Shown here piece after piece: positions 1 to 8,384 of a stretch of 64,000 nucleotides of DNA (position 1 is the stretch's first letter; every line of letters starts with the position of its first letter). The DNA comes from an uncultured Flavobacteriaceae bacterium (GTDB lineage: Bacteria > Bacteroidota > Bacteroidia > Flavobacteriales > Flavobacteriaceae). Under the pieces are notes generated by a model. The model was given only the letters and a program-made list of their open reading frames with translations, searched no databases and had not been told where the DNA came from. Location: positions 1 to 64,000 of the forward strand of contig CANMSA010000002.1 in NCBI GenBank assembly GCA_947500385.1, written 5' to 3'. A program made the translations under genes and the position numbers.

Positions 1-3000
1 CCTTCGCAATAAGTGACGGGGGTAGTGACCCCTGGGGCGTTTGGTGTCGCATTAACGGTGACGACGATCTCCGCCCTTGGGCCTTCACAGGAGTTGGCGT
101 TGGTCTGGCTTACAAAGTAAGAGGTGCTGCCAACGGTGGCCGTACTCGGTGTCGGCGCGGTCGCGCTTCCCGTGCCCCCTGTCGCGGCAGTGTACCATAA
201 TAGGCCCGTTCCGGTGGCGGTCAATTGCGATGCGGTATCGTTTTGGCAGTATACGACGGGCGTGGTAACACTAGGGGCACTTGGGAGCGCATTTACATCG
301 ACCACGATTTGTGCCCTTGGCCCTTCGCAGGAACTGGCATTTGTTTGACTTACCCAGTATGAAGTGCTGCCAGCGGTAGCGGTGCTAGGCGTAGGAGCCG
401 ATGCACTTCCAGTTCCCCCCGTAGCAACGGTATACCATAGTAGGTTGGTTCCTGTAGCGCTTAGTGGGCTGGCCGTATCGTTCTGGCAATAGGTGACAGG
501 GGAGGTGACTCCGGGAGCTGCCACATTGTTTTCGACGGTAACGTCAAAACTATAGGTATCCGTATTGCCATTGGAATCGGTAGTCTCAAAAGTGTTCGTA
601 GTGGTGCCCAAAGGAAAGGTTCCTCCTGAGGCAATACCCGCCGTTTGCGTTACTGATAAAACGGCCGGTGCACAACTATTGGCAGGATCTGAGAGTTGTA
701 CCCCTGGAATACTTAAACTATCCATTCGAACACGTTTCGAAGTATTTACTTTCGTATCACTATCAAATTCAAAACGAATACGATAATTTCCTGTCTGCGT
801 AATAGGGATATTGGCTGTATGTAGAGCCAAATCCGTATAATTGAAGGTGTAAATGGGTGTTGTGACTGCCGCTTCATCCTCTAATAGCACGGTAACTGTA
901 TTGGTTCCTGTTGCATGTGCTTGTAAGGCGTGTACAAAGCTGATTTCCCCTGTTCCGTTCAAATAGACCAAAGGGCTTACCAATCCACGGGTAAAACCGG
1001 GTTCGATTTCAGAAGTATAGAAACTGGTACTTCCTACAAGTGGAGCGCTGGTAGTAACGGTGCTGCCAAAGAAAATGTAGCACTGTGCAATAAGATCGTT
1101 TCTACTAGGAACTTCGAAACCTGTTGTGACGGGAAAGGTCCCGGTATTTGCAATACAGTTATCGGTCACGGTTGGCATGGCATAGTTAACAATGGCCGTA
1201 CAACCGGCGTTGTTTGCAGGGACGGTCATGTCTCCCGGACCAGTAATAACAGGGTCTATGGCGTCTGTTACGACTACATCAAAACTACATGAAACGGAGT
1301 TTCCCCCAAGGTCTGTGGCGGTATATACTACCGTAGTGGTTCCGGGTAAAAACTCATCTCCGGGCGTATAGCCATTGGAAGTAACGGTAACGGTGCCACA
1401 GTCGTCGGTGGCCGTTGGGGGCGTCCAAGTTACGGAAGCGCCACAGCTTCCCGCAGTACTGTTGGCCGTTAACGGCCCTACAGGACAATTCGCAAGAACG
1501 GGTGGTGTTGTATCCTCCACGGTCAAAATTGCTTCAGTTGAACTTGCTTCCGTACAAGTAGCTGCGGGACTGATCGCTGTCAAACGATAACGATTCCCAT
1601 TCATGGCTATGGTAGCACCGGTGATGGTAAGAGTATTCGTTTGTGTACCACTATAAGGGGCACTTTCCGCAAGGTCATCCCAACTAGCGCCATTGAACAG
1701 TTGCCATTGTATGGTTGCGGCATTGGAGGCACTGGCGGTAAAACTAGTATCTGCTCCCGGGCATATAGCGGAGTTTGAAGGGTCCGCCGTGATGGCCGGT
1801 GCGGTATTTACATTTACCACAAGCTGGGCCCTAGTACTTTCACAGTTGGTTCCTCCGGATACTGCAGATTGGGTGACCCAGTAATTTTGGGTTCCCGCTG
1901 TTCCCGTATTTGGTCTGAAGGTTCCCGGAATGACGTTTCCGCCGACAGCTGCATCGTACCAAACCAAGTTGGTTCCGGTAGCGCTGGAATCTAAAGTAGC
2001 GGCGGTATCGCCCACACAATATTCTATAGGAGTGGTGACAGAAGGAGCTAGAGGAAGGTTATAAACAATTACCTGTATTTGAGCCCTTATGCTAGAACAG
2101 CCGGTGGTACCATCCACTTGCTGTACATAGTAATTTGTTGTATTGGCGGTACTGGTATCTGGCGTAGGGGCACCCGGAAGCATGGTTCCCCCGGTGGCGA
2201 CCGTGTACCATTCCAGGCTATTCCCCGGGTCTTCCGTAGCGGTTAACGGTACGGCAGTATCCCCAATACAATATTCCACCGGAGTAACCACTGTTGGTGG
2301 ATCTGGCTGTGGGTTTTCGATGAGTCGGATTTGTGTTCTTGTGGCACTGGTACAACCTGTCGTTGCATTTCTCGATTCAACATAATAACTACCGGGCCCT
2401 GGAGGGGTATAGGTAGTACTGTCGGCGAGTAGGAGCGTTCCCCCGGAAGGCGCATCATACCAATCTATGGTTTCCGTTGGGTCGTTGCTGGCGGTAAGGG
2501 TCGGTATTGTTTGCCCTTCACAATATTCGACATCCGGACCGGTAGGTGCAGTAATATCGTTGGTAACGGTTATGTTAAAGTCGTTGAACGTGATGTTATT
2601 GGATGCGTCACGGGAAAAATAGCTTAAGGTAGTGGTCCCTACCGGGAACTCATCTCCACTAAAAAGTCCTGAAGTATCAAACTTACTTACTCTTATATTT
2701 TCGGCCCCACACTGCCCGGAACCGCTTTCGTCTGCCACGTTATACCCAGGGATATAAATATCGTCCATATAGACGATATCCCTTTGACTTCTGTCGGATG
2801 TAAACTCGAACAAAACATAAAAATTACCCGATTGGGTTATCGGGATGTATTCAGTGTAAAGGTTTTCATCTACGTATTGCTTGGTGAAAATTTGGGTACG
2901 GGTACCGCCCGTATCTACTAAAAAGACGGTTAGCCTTGTATCTCTGCTTGTAAGATTGCCATTACCTTCTTCCGCAATGTGGTCAAAAAAGATTTCGCCG

Positions 3001-3695
3001 GTCCCATTAAATCGGGCTAGGGGCATGAGCAGGGAACGGGTATCAAATGATACGATCTCTTCGGTTTCCAATTCCATACTACCGTTCACAATACCATTGG
3101 AACCAACAAAGGTACCGTCAAAAACGTAACAGAGTTGTGAAAAGTCTACTCCCCCGTCGAAATTTTGTTCAAGGGCCGCCAACTCATTCACGGGACCAGC
3201 AGGACAATTGTCCGTTGCGAAAGGATTGACAAAAGTTACAACCGCCCCGCAACTACCGGGATCGGTGCTTACGGTAATGTCTGCAGGAACGGTAATGACG
3301 GGTGGTTGATTGTCTACCACCGTAACGTTAAAAGTACAAAAAGCGGTATCGCCATTGCTGTCCGTGGCTCGGTATACCACCCGATGTGTTCCTGCTAAAA
3401 ACGGATCTCCCGGACTGTAATTGCTCGCAACGGTTACCGTTCCCACCCCACCGGATACAACAGGGGGCACCCAGTTTGCCGAAACGGTACAACTACCGCT
3501 TGGAGGCGTTAGGCCTGTTATGTCAGAGGGGCATCCGGTAAATGATGGCGGAGGCGCTATAGGGTTTATAACGGGTGCAGTGGCAATATTGGCGGTTTCG
3601 TCAAATTTTGAAACCACGGTATTCGAAGGGGTACTAAAGCTAGTAAAAAGCCCCATGACGAATATTGCGATAGAAATGCGTGGTAGGTTAAGCAT
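1..3695 (-). CDS. Giant HYR/Ig-like repeat surface protein, C-terminal part outside the window
   Basis: Reading the minus strand from ATG at 3695 gives an uninterrupted frame of about 1230 codons to the left edge, so the gene is partial (3' end missing). Residues 1-22 form a signal peptide. Then follow a HYR domain (about 53-130), a second HYR domain (about 131-374) split by an extra domain at about 169-326, three Ig-like units of the type found in Bacteroidota adhesins and one divergent Ig unit (to about 730), a third HYR (735-812), a fourth HYR again split by a homologous extra domain (about 847-1005), then near-identical 80-residue Ig units up to the edge. Families with this build are cell-surface or secreted adhesins, often exported by the type IX system; its sorting domain would lie beyond the edge. 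Ligand unknown. The frame is read directly; the adhesin role is inference. Confidence 0.85.
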   Translation of the reverse strand, partial: MLNLPRISIAIFVMGLFTSFSTPSNTVVSKFDETANIATAPVINPIAPPPSFTGCPSDITGLTPPSGSCTVSANWVPPVVSGGVGTVTVASNYSPGDPFLAGTHRVVYRATDSNGDTAFCTFNVTVVDNQPPVITVPADITVSTDPGSCGAVVTFVNPFATDNCPAGPVNELAALEQNFDGGVDFSQLCYVFDGTFVGSNGIVNGSMELETEEIVSFDTRSLLMPLARFNGTGEIFFDHIAEEGNGNLTSRDTRLTVFLVDTGGTRTQIFTKQYVDENLYTEYIPITQSGNFYVLFEFTSDRSQRDIVYMDDIYIPGYNVADESGSGQCGAENIRVSKFDTSGLFSGDEFPVGTTTLSYFSRDASNNITFNDFNITVTNDITAPTGPDVEYCEGQTIPTLTASNDPTETIDWYDAPSGGTLLLADSTTYTPPGPGSYYVESRNATTGCTSATRTQIRLIENPQPDPPTVVTPVEYCIGDTAVPLTATEDPGNSLEWYTVATGGTMLPGAPTPDTSTANTTNYYVQQVDGTTGCSSIRAQIQVIVYNLPLAPSVTTPIEYCVGDTAATLDSSATGTNLVWYDAAVGGNVIPGTFRPNTGTAGTQNYWVTQSAVSGGTNCESTRAQLVVNVNTAPAITADPSNSAICPGADTSFTASASNAATIQWQLFNGASWDDLAESAPYSGTQTNTLTITGATIAMNGNRYRLTAISPAATCTEASSTEAILTVEDTTPPVLANCPVGPLTANSTAGSCGASVTWTPPTATDDCGTVTVTSNGYTPGDEFLPGTTTVVYTATDLGGNSVSCSFDVVVTDAIDPVITGPGDMTVPANNAGCTAIVNYAMPTVTDNCIANTGTFPVTTGFEVPSRNDLIAQCYIFFGSTVTTSAPLVGSTSFYTSEIEPGFTRGLVSPLVYLNGTGEISFVHALQAHATGTNTVTVLLEDEAAVTTPIYTFNYTDLALHTANIPITQTGNYRIRFEFDSDTKVNTSKRVRMDSLSIPGVQLSDPANSCAPAVLSVTQTAGIASGGTFPLGTTTNTFETTDSNGNTDTYSFDVTVENNVAAPGVTSPVTYCQNDTASPLSATGTNLLWYTVATGGTGSASAPTPSTATAGSTSYWVSQTNASSCEGPRAQIVVDVNALPSAPSVTTPVVYCQNDTASQLTATGTGLLWYTAATGGTGSATAPTPSTATVGSTSYFVSQTNANSCEGPRAEIVVTVNATPNAPGVTTPVTYCE
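61..540 (-). repeat. Tandem 240-bp coding repeats (Ig-like units)
   Basis: Two consecutive 240-bp units (61-300 and 301-540) match closely at DNA level; for example ACCATAATAGG at 194 recurs as ACCATAGTAGG at 434, and the segment at 61 recurs at 301. A third unit begins at the left edge. Each encodes one 80-residue Ig-like module of the surface protein. Confidence 0.8.
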
Positions 3696-4023
3696 CTTTT
3701 TGGTGGTTAAATCGCTGAGGGACTTCTGTTTGGGTTAACGCACCCTCGCGCTTCTTTAATTAACCTATTAACGAGGAATTTAACAGATGTGATACCTGTA
3801 GCGCCTTTTTTGTTGTGTAGCAAGACGATACTGTTGTGTAACCGGTTAAAAGAGATGCCATCCATTGAAATTGGAAAAGATGACAGGCAGGCTTATTTTT
3901 ATGTAGTTATGGCCTTACTTTTTCGTAGGAAATAGGCATTAAAATAGCGTTTACAGGATGCGATTTCCGAGGATATAAAATACTATTTGGTATATTTTAT
4001 TCGATATCACTAATGGAAAGCAC
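3696..4023. other. Gene-free stretch between surface protein and tatA
   Basis: About 330 bases with no convincing gene on either strand. It must hold the promoter of the minus-strand surface protein, but I find no clear TAnnTTTG element. A 10-bp palindrome TAACCGGTTA lies at 3839-3848 and could be a protein-binding site; this is only a suggestion. Confidence 0.5.
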
Positions 4024-4050
4024 AAAAAAACCCTTGGGAATTCCCAAGGG
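4024..4050 (-). terminator. Rho-independent terminator of tatA
   Basis: A perfect 20-bp palindrome at 4031-4050 (arms CCCTTGGGAA / TTCCCAAGGG) is followed on the minus strand by a run of seven T (4030-4024), 25 bases past the tatA stop codon. Confidence 0.85.
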
Positions 4051-4074
4051 CTTCAAATACTTGTATGATTTAAG

Positions 4075-4257
4075 CTAGTCTTTTTTCTCTTCTAATTTTT
4101 CATCCTCTTTTGAAGCATCTTTGAACTCTTTAATTCCACTTCCAAGACCACGCATCAATTCCGGGATTTTTTTTCCTCCGAATAATAAAAGTACGACCAC
4201 CACCACTAAGATTATCTGTGGGGCACCAATCGCTAAAAATGTATGTAAAACCAGCAT
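4075..4257 (-). CDS. tatA: Sec-independent twin-arginine translocase subunit TatA
   Basis: A 60-residue protein with the TatA/Hcf106 plan: a short periplasmic N-terminus, one membrane helix at about 11-26 ([12 protein letters not shown]), the [14 protein letters not shown] hinge and amphipathic helix, and a charged acidic/lysine tail. TatA oligomers form the membrane passage for folded proteins with twin-arginine signals, together with TatC, which is not in this window. It is a single-gene unit with its own terminator and lies divergent from the M23 peptidase gene, an arrangement I associate with Flavobacteriaceae. TatA and TatB cannot be separated by sequence alone at this length, but TatA is the usual call in Bacteroidota. 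Confidence 0.93.
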   Translation of the reverse strand: MLVLHTFLAIGAPQIILVVVVVLLLFGGKKIPELMRGLGSGIKEFKDASKEDEKLEEKKD

Positions 4258-4279
4258 AGTTTATAGTTTATTAAGATTT

Positions 4280-4287
4280 CAAATATA
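4280..4287 (-). promoter_or_regulatory. Putative -7 element for tatA
   Basis: On the minus strand this reads TATATTTG, matching the Bacteroidota -7 consensus TAnnTTTG, 22 bases upstream of the tatA start. No clear -33 TTTG partner is visible. Confidence 0.4.
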
Positions 4288-4444
4288 CTAAAAAAGTTGA
4301 TAGGTTGCTGTTAATAGTAACGTGCCTTTCCTATTTTAATTGCGCACCACTGCGATTTGGTATTTTTTCGCAAAAGGATCCGGAACAAGGACCGGCGGAC
4401 CGCATAAATTTGGGTCGTGACCCCTAATAATTCAATTCTAAGTT

Positions 4445-4452
4445 TATCTTTG
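4445..4452 (+). promoter_or_regulatory. Putative -7 element for the M23 peptidase gene
   Basis: TATCTTTG matches the Bacteroidota -7 consensus. It ends only 7 bases before the ATG at 4460, so the transcript would be nearly leaderless if this is the real promoter. Confidence 0.35.
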
Positions 4453-4459
4453 TGATGCA

Positions 4460-5329
4460 ATGGCAAAGAAAGTAAAGAAAAGAGGAGAAATTAAAAGAAA
4501 GTTGCTGCATAAGTACCGTTTGGTGATTCTAAACGAAAGTACTTTTGAAGAAAAAATATCTTTTAAGTTAAGCCGATTGAATGTTTTTGTGTCCGGCTCC
4601 TTATGTATTATTGGTCTTATTGGTCTAACGACCTTGCTAATTGCTTTTACACCACTCAGAGAGTATATCCCAGGTTATTCCTCGACGAAACTAAAAGCAC
4701 AAGCGACCGAACTTACCTATAAAACCGACTCCCTGGTGCGAACACTTTATTATACCAATAAGTATTTAAATAATGTACGCATGGTGCTTAGGGGAGATTT
4801 GGAAAATGATGAAATTAACCGAGACTCCCTGTTCAAGCAATTTAAATTGGACCCCTCTACGGTAGATCTCAGTCCTATCAAGGAAGATTCTTTGCTTAGG
4901 GCAGAGGTGGCTTTGGAAGATAAGTACAACCTCTTTGAACGTGGGGCGGGTAGTACCAGTATTGTTTTTTTTCCACCGGTCAGCGGAACCTTATCGCAAG
5001 GATACGACGCCCAAAAGAAACATTATGCGGTCGATATTGTGGCTCCATTGGAAACACCGATCAAAGCTGTTGCCGACGGCACGGTGATTTTTGCAGAATG
5101 GACGGCCGATACCGGACATGTAATTATTTTAGAGCATAAAGATGGTTTGCTAAGCGTATACAAACACAATGGTTCTTTGAATAAGTCGCAAGGGGATGTG
5201 GTAACCTCGGGTGAGGTCATCGCCTCTGTCGGAAATACCGGAGAGTATACCACAGGACCCCATCTTCATTTTGAATTATGGAACAACGGGGCGCCCGTGA
5301 ACCCAATGGACTACATTGATTTTAAATAA
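4460..5329 (+). CDS. Membrane-anchored M23 (LytM) family peptidase
   Basis: This is a predicted zinc endopeptidase that cuts peptide cross-links of peptidoglycan in the periplasm. The 289-residue protein has a basic cytoplasmic N-terminus, one membrane segment at about 41-63, a helical linker, and a C-terminal LytM domain. The zinc and catalytic residues are present: H188 and D192 (HYAVD), the YKH histidine near 234, and H268-H270 in HLHFE. It is therefore likely active, unlike the EnvC-type protein at 57101. The gene starts 202 bases from divergent tatA and ends 5 bases before the GH3-family gene, so the two are probably cotranscribed. Confidence 0.92.
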   Translation: MAKKVKKRGEIKRKLLHKYRLVILNESTFEEKISFKLSRLNVFVSGSLCIIGLIGLTTLLIAFTPLREYIPGYSSTKLKAQATELTYKTDSLVRTLYYTNKYLNNVRMVLRGDLENDEINRDSLFKQFKLDPSTVDLSPIKEDSLLRAEVALEDKYNLFERGAGSTSIVFFPPVSGTLSQGYDAQKKHYAVDIVAPLETPIKAVADGTVIFAEWTADTGHVIILEHKDGLLSVYKHNGSLNKSQGDVVTSGEVIASVGNTGEYTTGPHLHFELWNNGAPVNPMDYIDFK

Positions 5330-5334
5330 TCCGC

Positions 5335-6837
5335 ATGTCGCTCAAATCAATTGCCGCCAAGATTTTTGCCAGGAACATCGTACGAAAGAGATCCAAATGG
5401 GTCAACAATCCCATAACTACTCAAGAACGTGTTTTTAAAGAGCTCTTGCGTGTTGCCAAGCATACTACTTTTGGGAAAGACCATGATTTTGCTACTATAC
5501 GATCACATGCCGATTTTGTCAAAAAGGTTCCTATTAGGGACTATGAAGCCCTAAGACCTTATGTAGAGAAAGTGGTTGCCGGTGAGCACAACGTACTTTG
5601 GCCTGGCCTGCCCGTATACTTTGCCAAAACCTCGGGAACTACCTCCGGGGCGAAGTATATTCCCATAACCGATGAATCTATTAAATGTCAAGTACGCGCC
5701 TCGCGAAATGCCATACTTGGTTATATTGATGAAACAGGCCAAGCAGCCTTTGTAGACGGTAAAATGATTTTTTTGCAGGGAAGCCCTGTTCTTAGCGAGA
5801 AAAATGGAATCAAATTGGGAAGGCTCTCGGGAATTTCTGCCCATTATGTACCTAATTATCTTCAAAAGAACCGTTTGCCCAGTTGGGAAACAAACTGTAT
5901 CGAGGATTGGGAAACAAAAGTAGATGCTATTGTATCTGAAACCATCGATGAAGACATGAGCATTATTGCCGGGATACCGTCATGGGTTCAAATGTATTTT
6001 GAAAAGTTGAACGAACGTTCAGGGAAGAAGGTGGGGACGCTTTTTAAAAATTTTGAATTGTTTATTTATGGAGGGGTAAATTACGAACCGTATCGTGCCA
6101 AATTTGAGGAGTTGATAGGTAGGAAAGTAGCAAGTATTGAACTTTTTCCGGCCAGCGAAGGATTTTTTGCCTATCAAGATTCCCAGACGGAGAAGGGGAT
6201 GCTTTTACTGCTGAATTCAGGGATTTTCTATGAGTTCGTAAGGGCCGATGCCTTTTTTGATGAGCACCCGCCCCGTATAAGTTTAAAGGATGTAGAATTG
6301 CATGTAAATTACGTAATGATCATCTCTACGAATGCCGGGCTATGGGCCTATAACTTGGGGGATACCGTTCAGTTTATTTCTTTAAAGCCCTATAAGTTAA
6401 TTGTTTCTGGGCGGATTAAGCATTTTATTTCGGCCTTTGGTGAGCATGTAATCGCGAAAGAAGTTGAGGAGGCAATGCAAGTAGCGATCAAGGCTACCGA
6501 TGCACAGGTGAATGAATTTACGGTAGCACCGCAGATAACACCTTTGGGGAATCAGTTACCCTATCATGAATGGTTGATCTCTTTTCAGAAAGAACCTTCG
6601 GATATGGTGAAGTTCATTACCTTGTTAGAAACCTCCTTACAGGAACAGAATAGCTATTATTTTGATTTGATTTCGGGGAAAGTGCTACAACCGTTGAAAA
6701 TTACCAAGATCCGTGAAAACGGCTTCTTGGAGTATATGAAATCTGTTGGAAAGCTTGGAGGGCAGAACAAGGTACAGCGCCTATCGAACGATCGTAAAGT
6801 GGCCGATGCCCTTTCTAAGTATTTGTTAGAAACCTAA
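5335..6837 (+). CDS. GH3 auxin-responsive-promoter family protein
   Basis: A 500-residue member of the GH3 family within the acyl-adenylate-forming superfamily. Plant GH3 enzymes join amino acids to jasmonate or auxin through an acyl-AMP; the bacterial substrate is unknown. The ATP-binding motif KTSGTTSGAKYIPIT lies at about residues 98-112, followed by the family's SEGFFAYQ segment and a C-terminal lid domain (SGRIKHFISAFGEH). The length matches the family. It starts 5 bases after the M23 peptidase gene and ends 4 bases before the convergent GDPD gene, leaving no room for a terminator between them. The family call is firm; the reaction is not known. Confidence 0.9.
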   Translation: MSLKSIAAKIFARNIVRKRSKWVNNPITTQERVFKELLRVAKHTTFGKDHDFATIRSHADFVKKVPIRDYEALRPYVEKVVAGEHNVLWPGLPVYFAKTSGTTSGAKYIPITDESIKCQVRASRNAILGYIDETGQAAFVDGKMIFLQGSPVLSEKNGIKLGRLSGISAHYVPNYLQKNRLPSWETNCIEDWETKVDAIVSETIDEDMSIIAGIPSWVQMYFEKLNERSGKKVGTLFKNFELFIYGGVNYEPYRAKFEELIGRKVASIELFPASEGFFAYQDSQTEKGMLLLLNSGIFYEFVRADAFFDEHPPRISLKDVELHVNYVMIISTNAGLWAYNLGDTVQFISLKPYKLIVSGRIKHFISAFGEHVIAKEVEEAMQVAIKATDAQVNEFTVAPQITPLGNQLPYHEWLISFQKEPSDMVKFITLLETSLQEQNSYYFDLISGKVLQPLKITKIRENGFLEYMKSVGKLGGQNKVQRLSNDRKVADALSKYLLET

Positions 6838-6841
6838 GCGG

Positions 6842-8152
6842 CTATTTGGACACCTCTTTGATATTTTGATCAAATACCCATTTGTCGGCATACATTCCAT
6901 AGACTAGACCCAGTTCGTTTTCCTGTACATATTTTTCGTCTTTTCCCGGATCAAAGTTTACATTGTAGACATATACACGAATGCCCGCTTTTCTTAAGTC
7001 GAGCAACAATGCTGTCTGATTGGCGATTACCCTCCTTGATAGTGCCACATAACGTACGTTGTTAGCGCTGAGATAGGCAAGCTTGTCTCCTTTTATTTTT
7101 CCCAGGGGAACCTGGGAAATCATCGCCTTTATGCCCGATTTGGAGGCTTCTTCTACCGCCATAAGGCTAAAGAGCTCCATAACCAGTCTATTTTTGTCTA
7201 CAAAGCCATTGGCAAATGCGATGGGATCGTTCACCTTGTCGGTGAATAAAATGGCATCGGGATGCGCGGCAAACCATTTATTGATGCCCTCCATATCTAT
7301 AGTGGTGTACTTCCCATAGATTTTATGCTTTTTAAACTCGGCATGTGTTACTGGCAATGTGCCCTTGTAATCCGTAAATCGGGACCACATTTTCCAATCA
7401 TGTGCCGCAACTAGTTTTCCGTCCTTGGTTTCTACAATATCCAATTCGAATAGTCGAAATCCTCGTTTGTAATTTTGATTTAAGGCCTCTAAAGAATTGG
7501 TAGACTTTATGCCATCTACCGCTCCACCTGCATGGGCGATATAACGATCAATATTGGGCTCAAATTCGTATTTGATCTTGGGGAAGTATTCCTGTGCATG
7601 TTGAATGTTCTTCGGAATCGCCAGTGTGGTATTGATAGACAATTCGTGAACGCTTTCGTCAATTTTACCGTTCAGGTTGTGCATTACATACGCTTGTCTG
7701 TTCTTTAGGGTACCCAGTATGGGAAACCCCATTGTAGTAATGGTTGATGAGAAGGCCGTCAAGGTTCCTGCAGCCGAATCGTGGGCCAGAATTGCGTAAG
7801 AAGCCCGGTTTTTCTGAAGCTTCCCCAGTATTTCTACAAATTCGGCGGCAGCTGTTTTACTGCCGTAGGTATCAAAAGTCCGGTACTCAAAATCAGTCTC
7901 GGTTCTTAAATGAACGATGGTCAAACCCCTTCCAACATGTTCCTGTATTTCACCAACCAAAAAATTGCTTTTTGTTTTTGCATGAAAGCTATGGCTGTTC
8001 AGTACCAATTGTTCCGTTAGGCTGGCCTTTGATTTTACCGCTACGGGCGATTTGGAGTTGGCAAAACCTTGGAGAGGGAACGAGCAGGCAATGGCCAATA
8101 TAGCGACCCAACAAAAAACGTTTTTGACTTGGAAGAATGGGGTGTTTTCCAT
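6842..8152 (-). CDS. Secreted protein with ILEI/FAM3-like domain fused to a glycerophosphodiester phosphodiesterase domain
   Basis: Residues 1-31 look like a signal peptide, so the protein is probably periplasmic or surface exposed. Residues about 63-163 resemble the interleukin-like EMT inducer (ILEI/FAM3) domain: an RTFDTYGS strand, a helix, then AILAHDSAAGTLT and a closing strand NRQAYVMHNLNG. Residues about 203-430 are a GDPD TIM barrel with the expected histidines and acids: H207 (HAGG), E236 and D238 (ELDI) and H251 (HDW). GDPD enzymes hydrolyse glycerophosphodiesters to glycerol 3-phosphate and an alcohol. The classic PENT motif is changed to KSTNS, so the substrate may differ. GDPD assignment is firm; the ILEI assignment is by pattern. 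Confidence 0.82.
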   Translation of the reverse strand: MENTPFFQVKNVFCWVAILAIACSFPLQGFANSKSPVAVKSKASLTEQLVLNSHSFHAKTKSNFLVGEIQEHVGRGLTIVHLRTETDFEYRTFDTYGSKTAAAEFVEILGKLQKNRASYAILAHDSAAGTLTAFSSTITTMGFPILGTLKNRQAYVMHNLNGKIDESVHELSINTTLAIPKNIQHAQEYFPKIKYEFEPNIDRYIAHAGGAVDGIKSTNSLEALNQNYKRGFRLFELDIVETKDGKLVAAHDWKMWSRFTDYKGTLPVTHAEFKKHKIYGKYTTIDMEGINKWFAAHPDAILFTDKVNDPIAFANGFVDKNRLVMELFSLMAVEEASKSGIKAMISQVPLGKIKGDKLAYLSANNVRYVALSRRVIANQTALLLDLRKAGIRVYVYNVNFDPGKDEKYVQENELGLVYGMYADKWVFDQNIKEVSK

Positions 8153-8294
8153 CTTGATGATTTAGGTGATTTACGGTGGTCTGGACCTTTGAAATAGGTT
8201 GATACAAGAACGTAAGAGTCTGTATCTTATTGCGGAAACGATTGCCTTCTGTTCTTTTTGCTTCGTTGTATAGAGATCGTAAAGCGAGAATATG

Positions 8295-8343
8295 AAGAAA
8301 GGGTTCTCCCTAGAAAACCCCATGTAGCGAGAAACCCTTTCTT
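8295..8343. repeat. Long inverted repeat in the divergent promoter region
   Basis: Arms at 8295-8308 (AAGAAAGGGTTCTC) and 8329-8343 (GAGAAACCCTTTCTT) are complementary apart from one bulged base and enclose a 20-base loop. No T-run follows on the plus strand, so it is not a standard terminator. It lies upstream of both the GDPD gene and the DUF6909 gene. Confidence 0.7.
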
Positions 8344-8362
8344 TAAACTTAAATTTTAATCG

Positions 8363-8370
8363 TAATTTTG
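8363..8370 (+). promoter_or_regulatory. Putative -7 element for the DUF6909 gene
   Basis: TAATTTTG matches TAnnTTTG, 14 bases before the ATG at 8385. No clear -33 element is seen. Confidence 0.35.
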
Positions 8371-8384
8371 CTTGAAATTTCAAA

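Noticed and set aside
1-540. Regular repeats suggesting a CRISPR array
   Set aside because: The 240-bp period encodes in-frame Ig-like units; there are no short repeats with unique spacers.
77-3738. Many plus-strand frames of 60-120 codons
   Set aside because: They lie opposite the long minus-strand surface protein, which has clear domain structure; the plus frames have no family features and are shadows.
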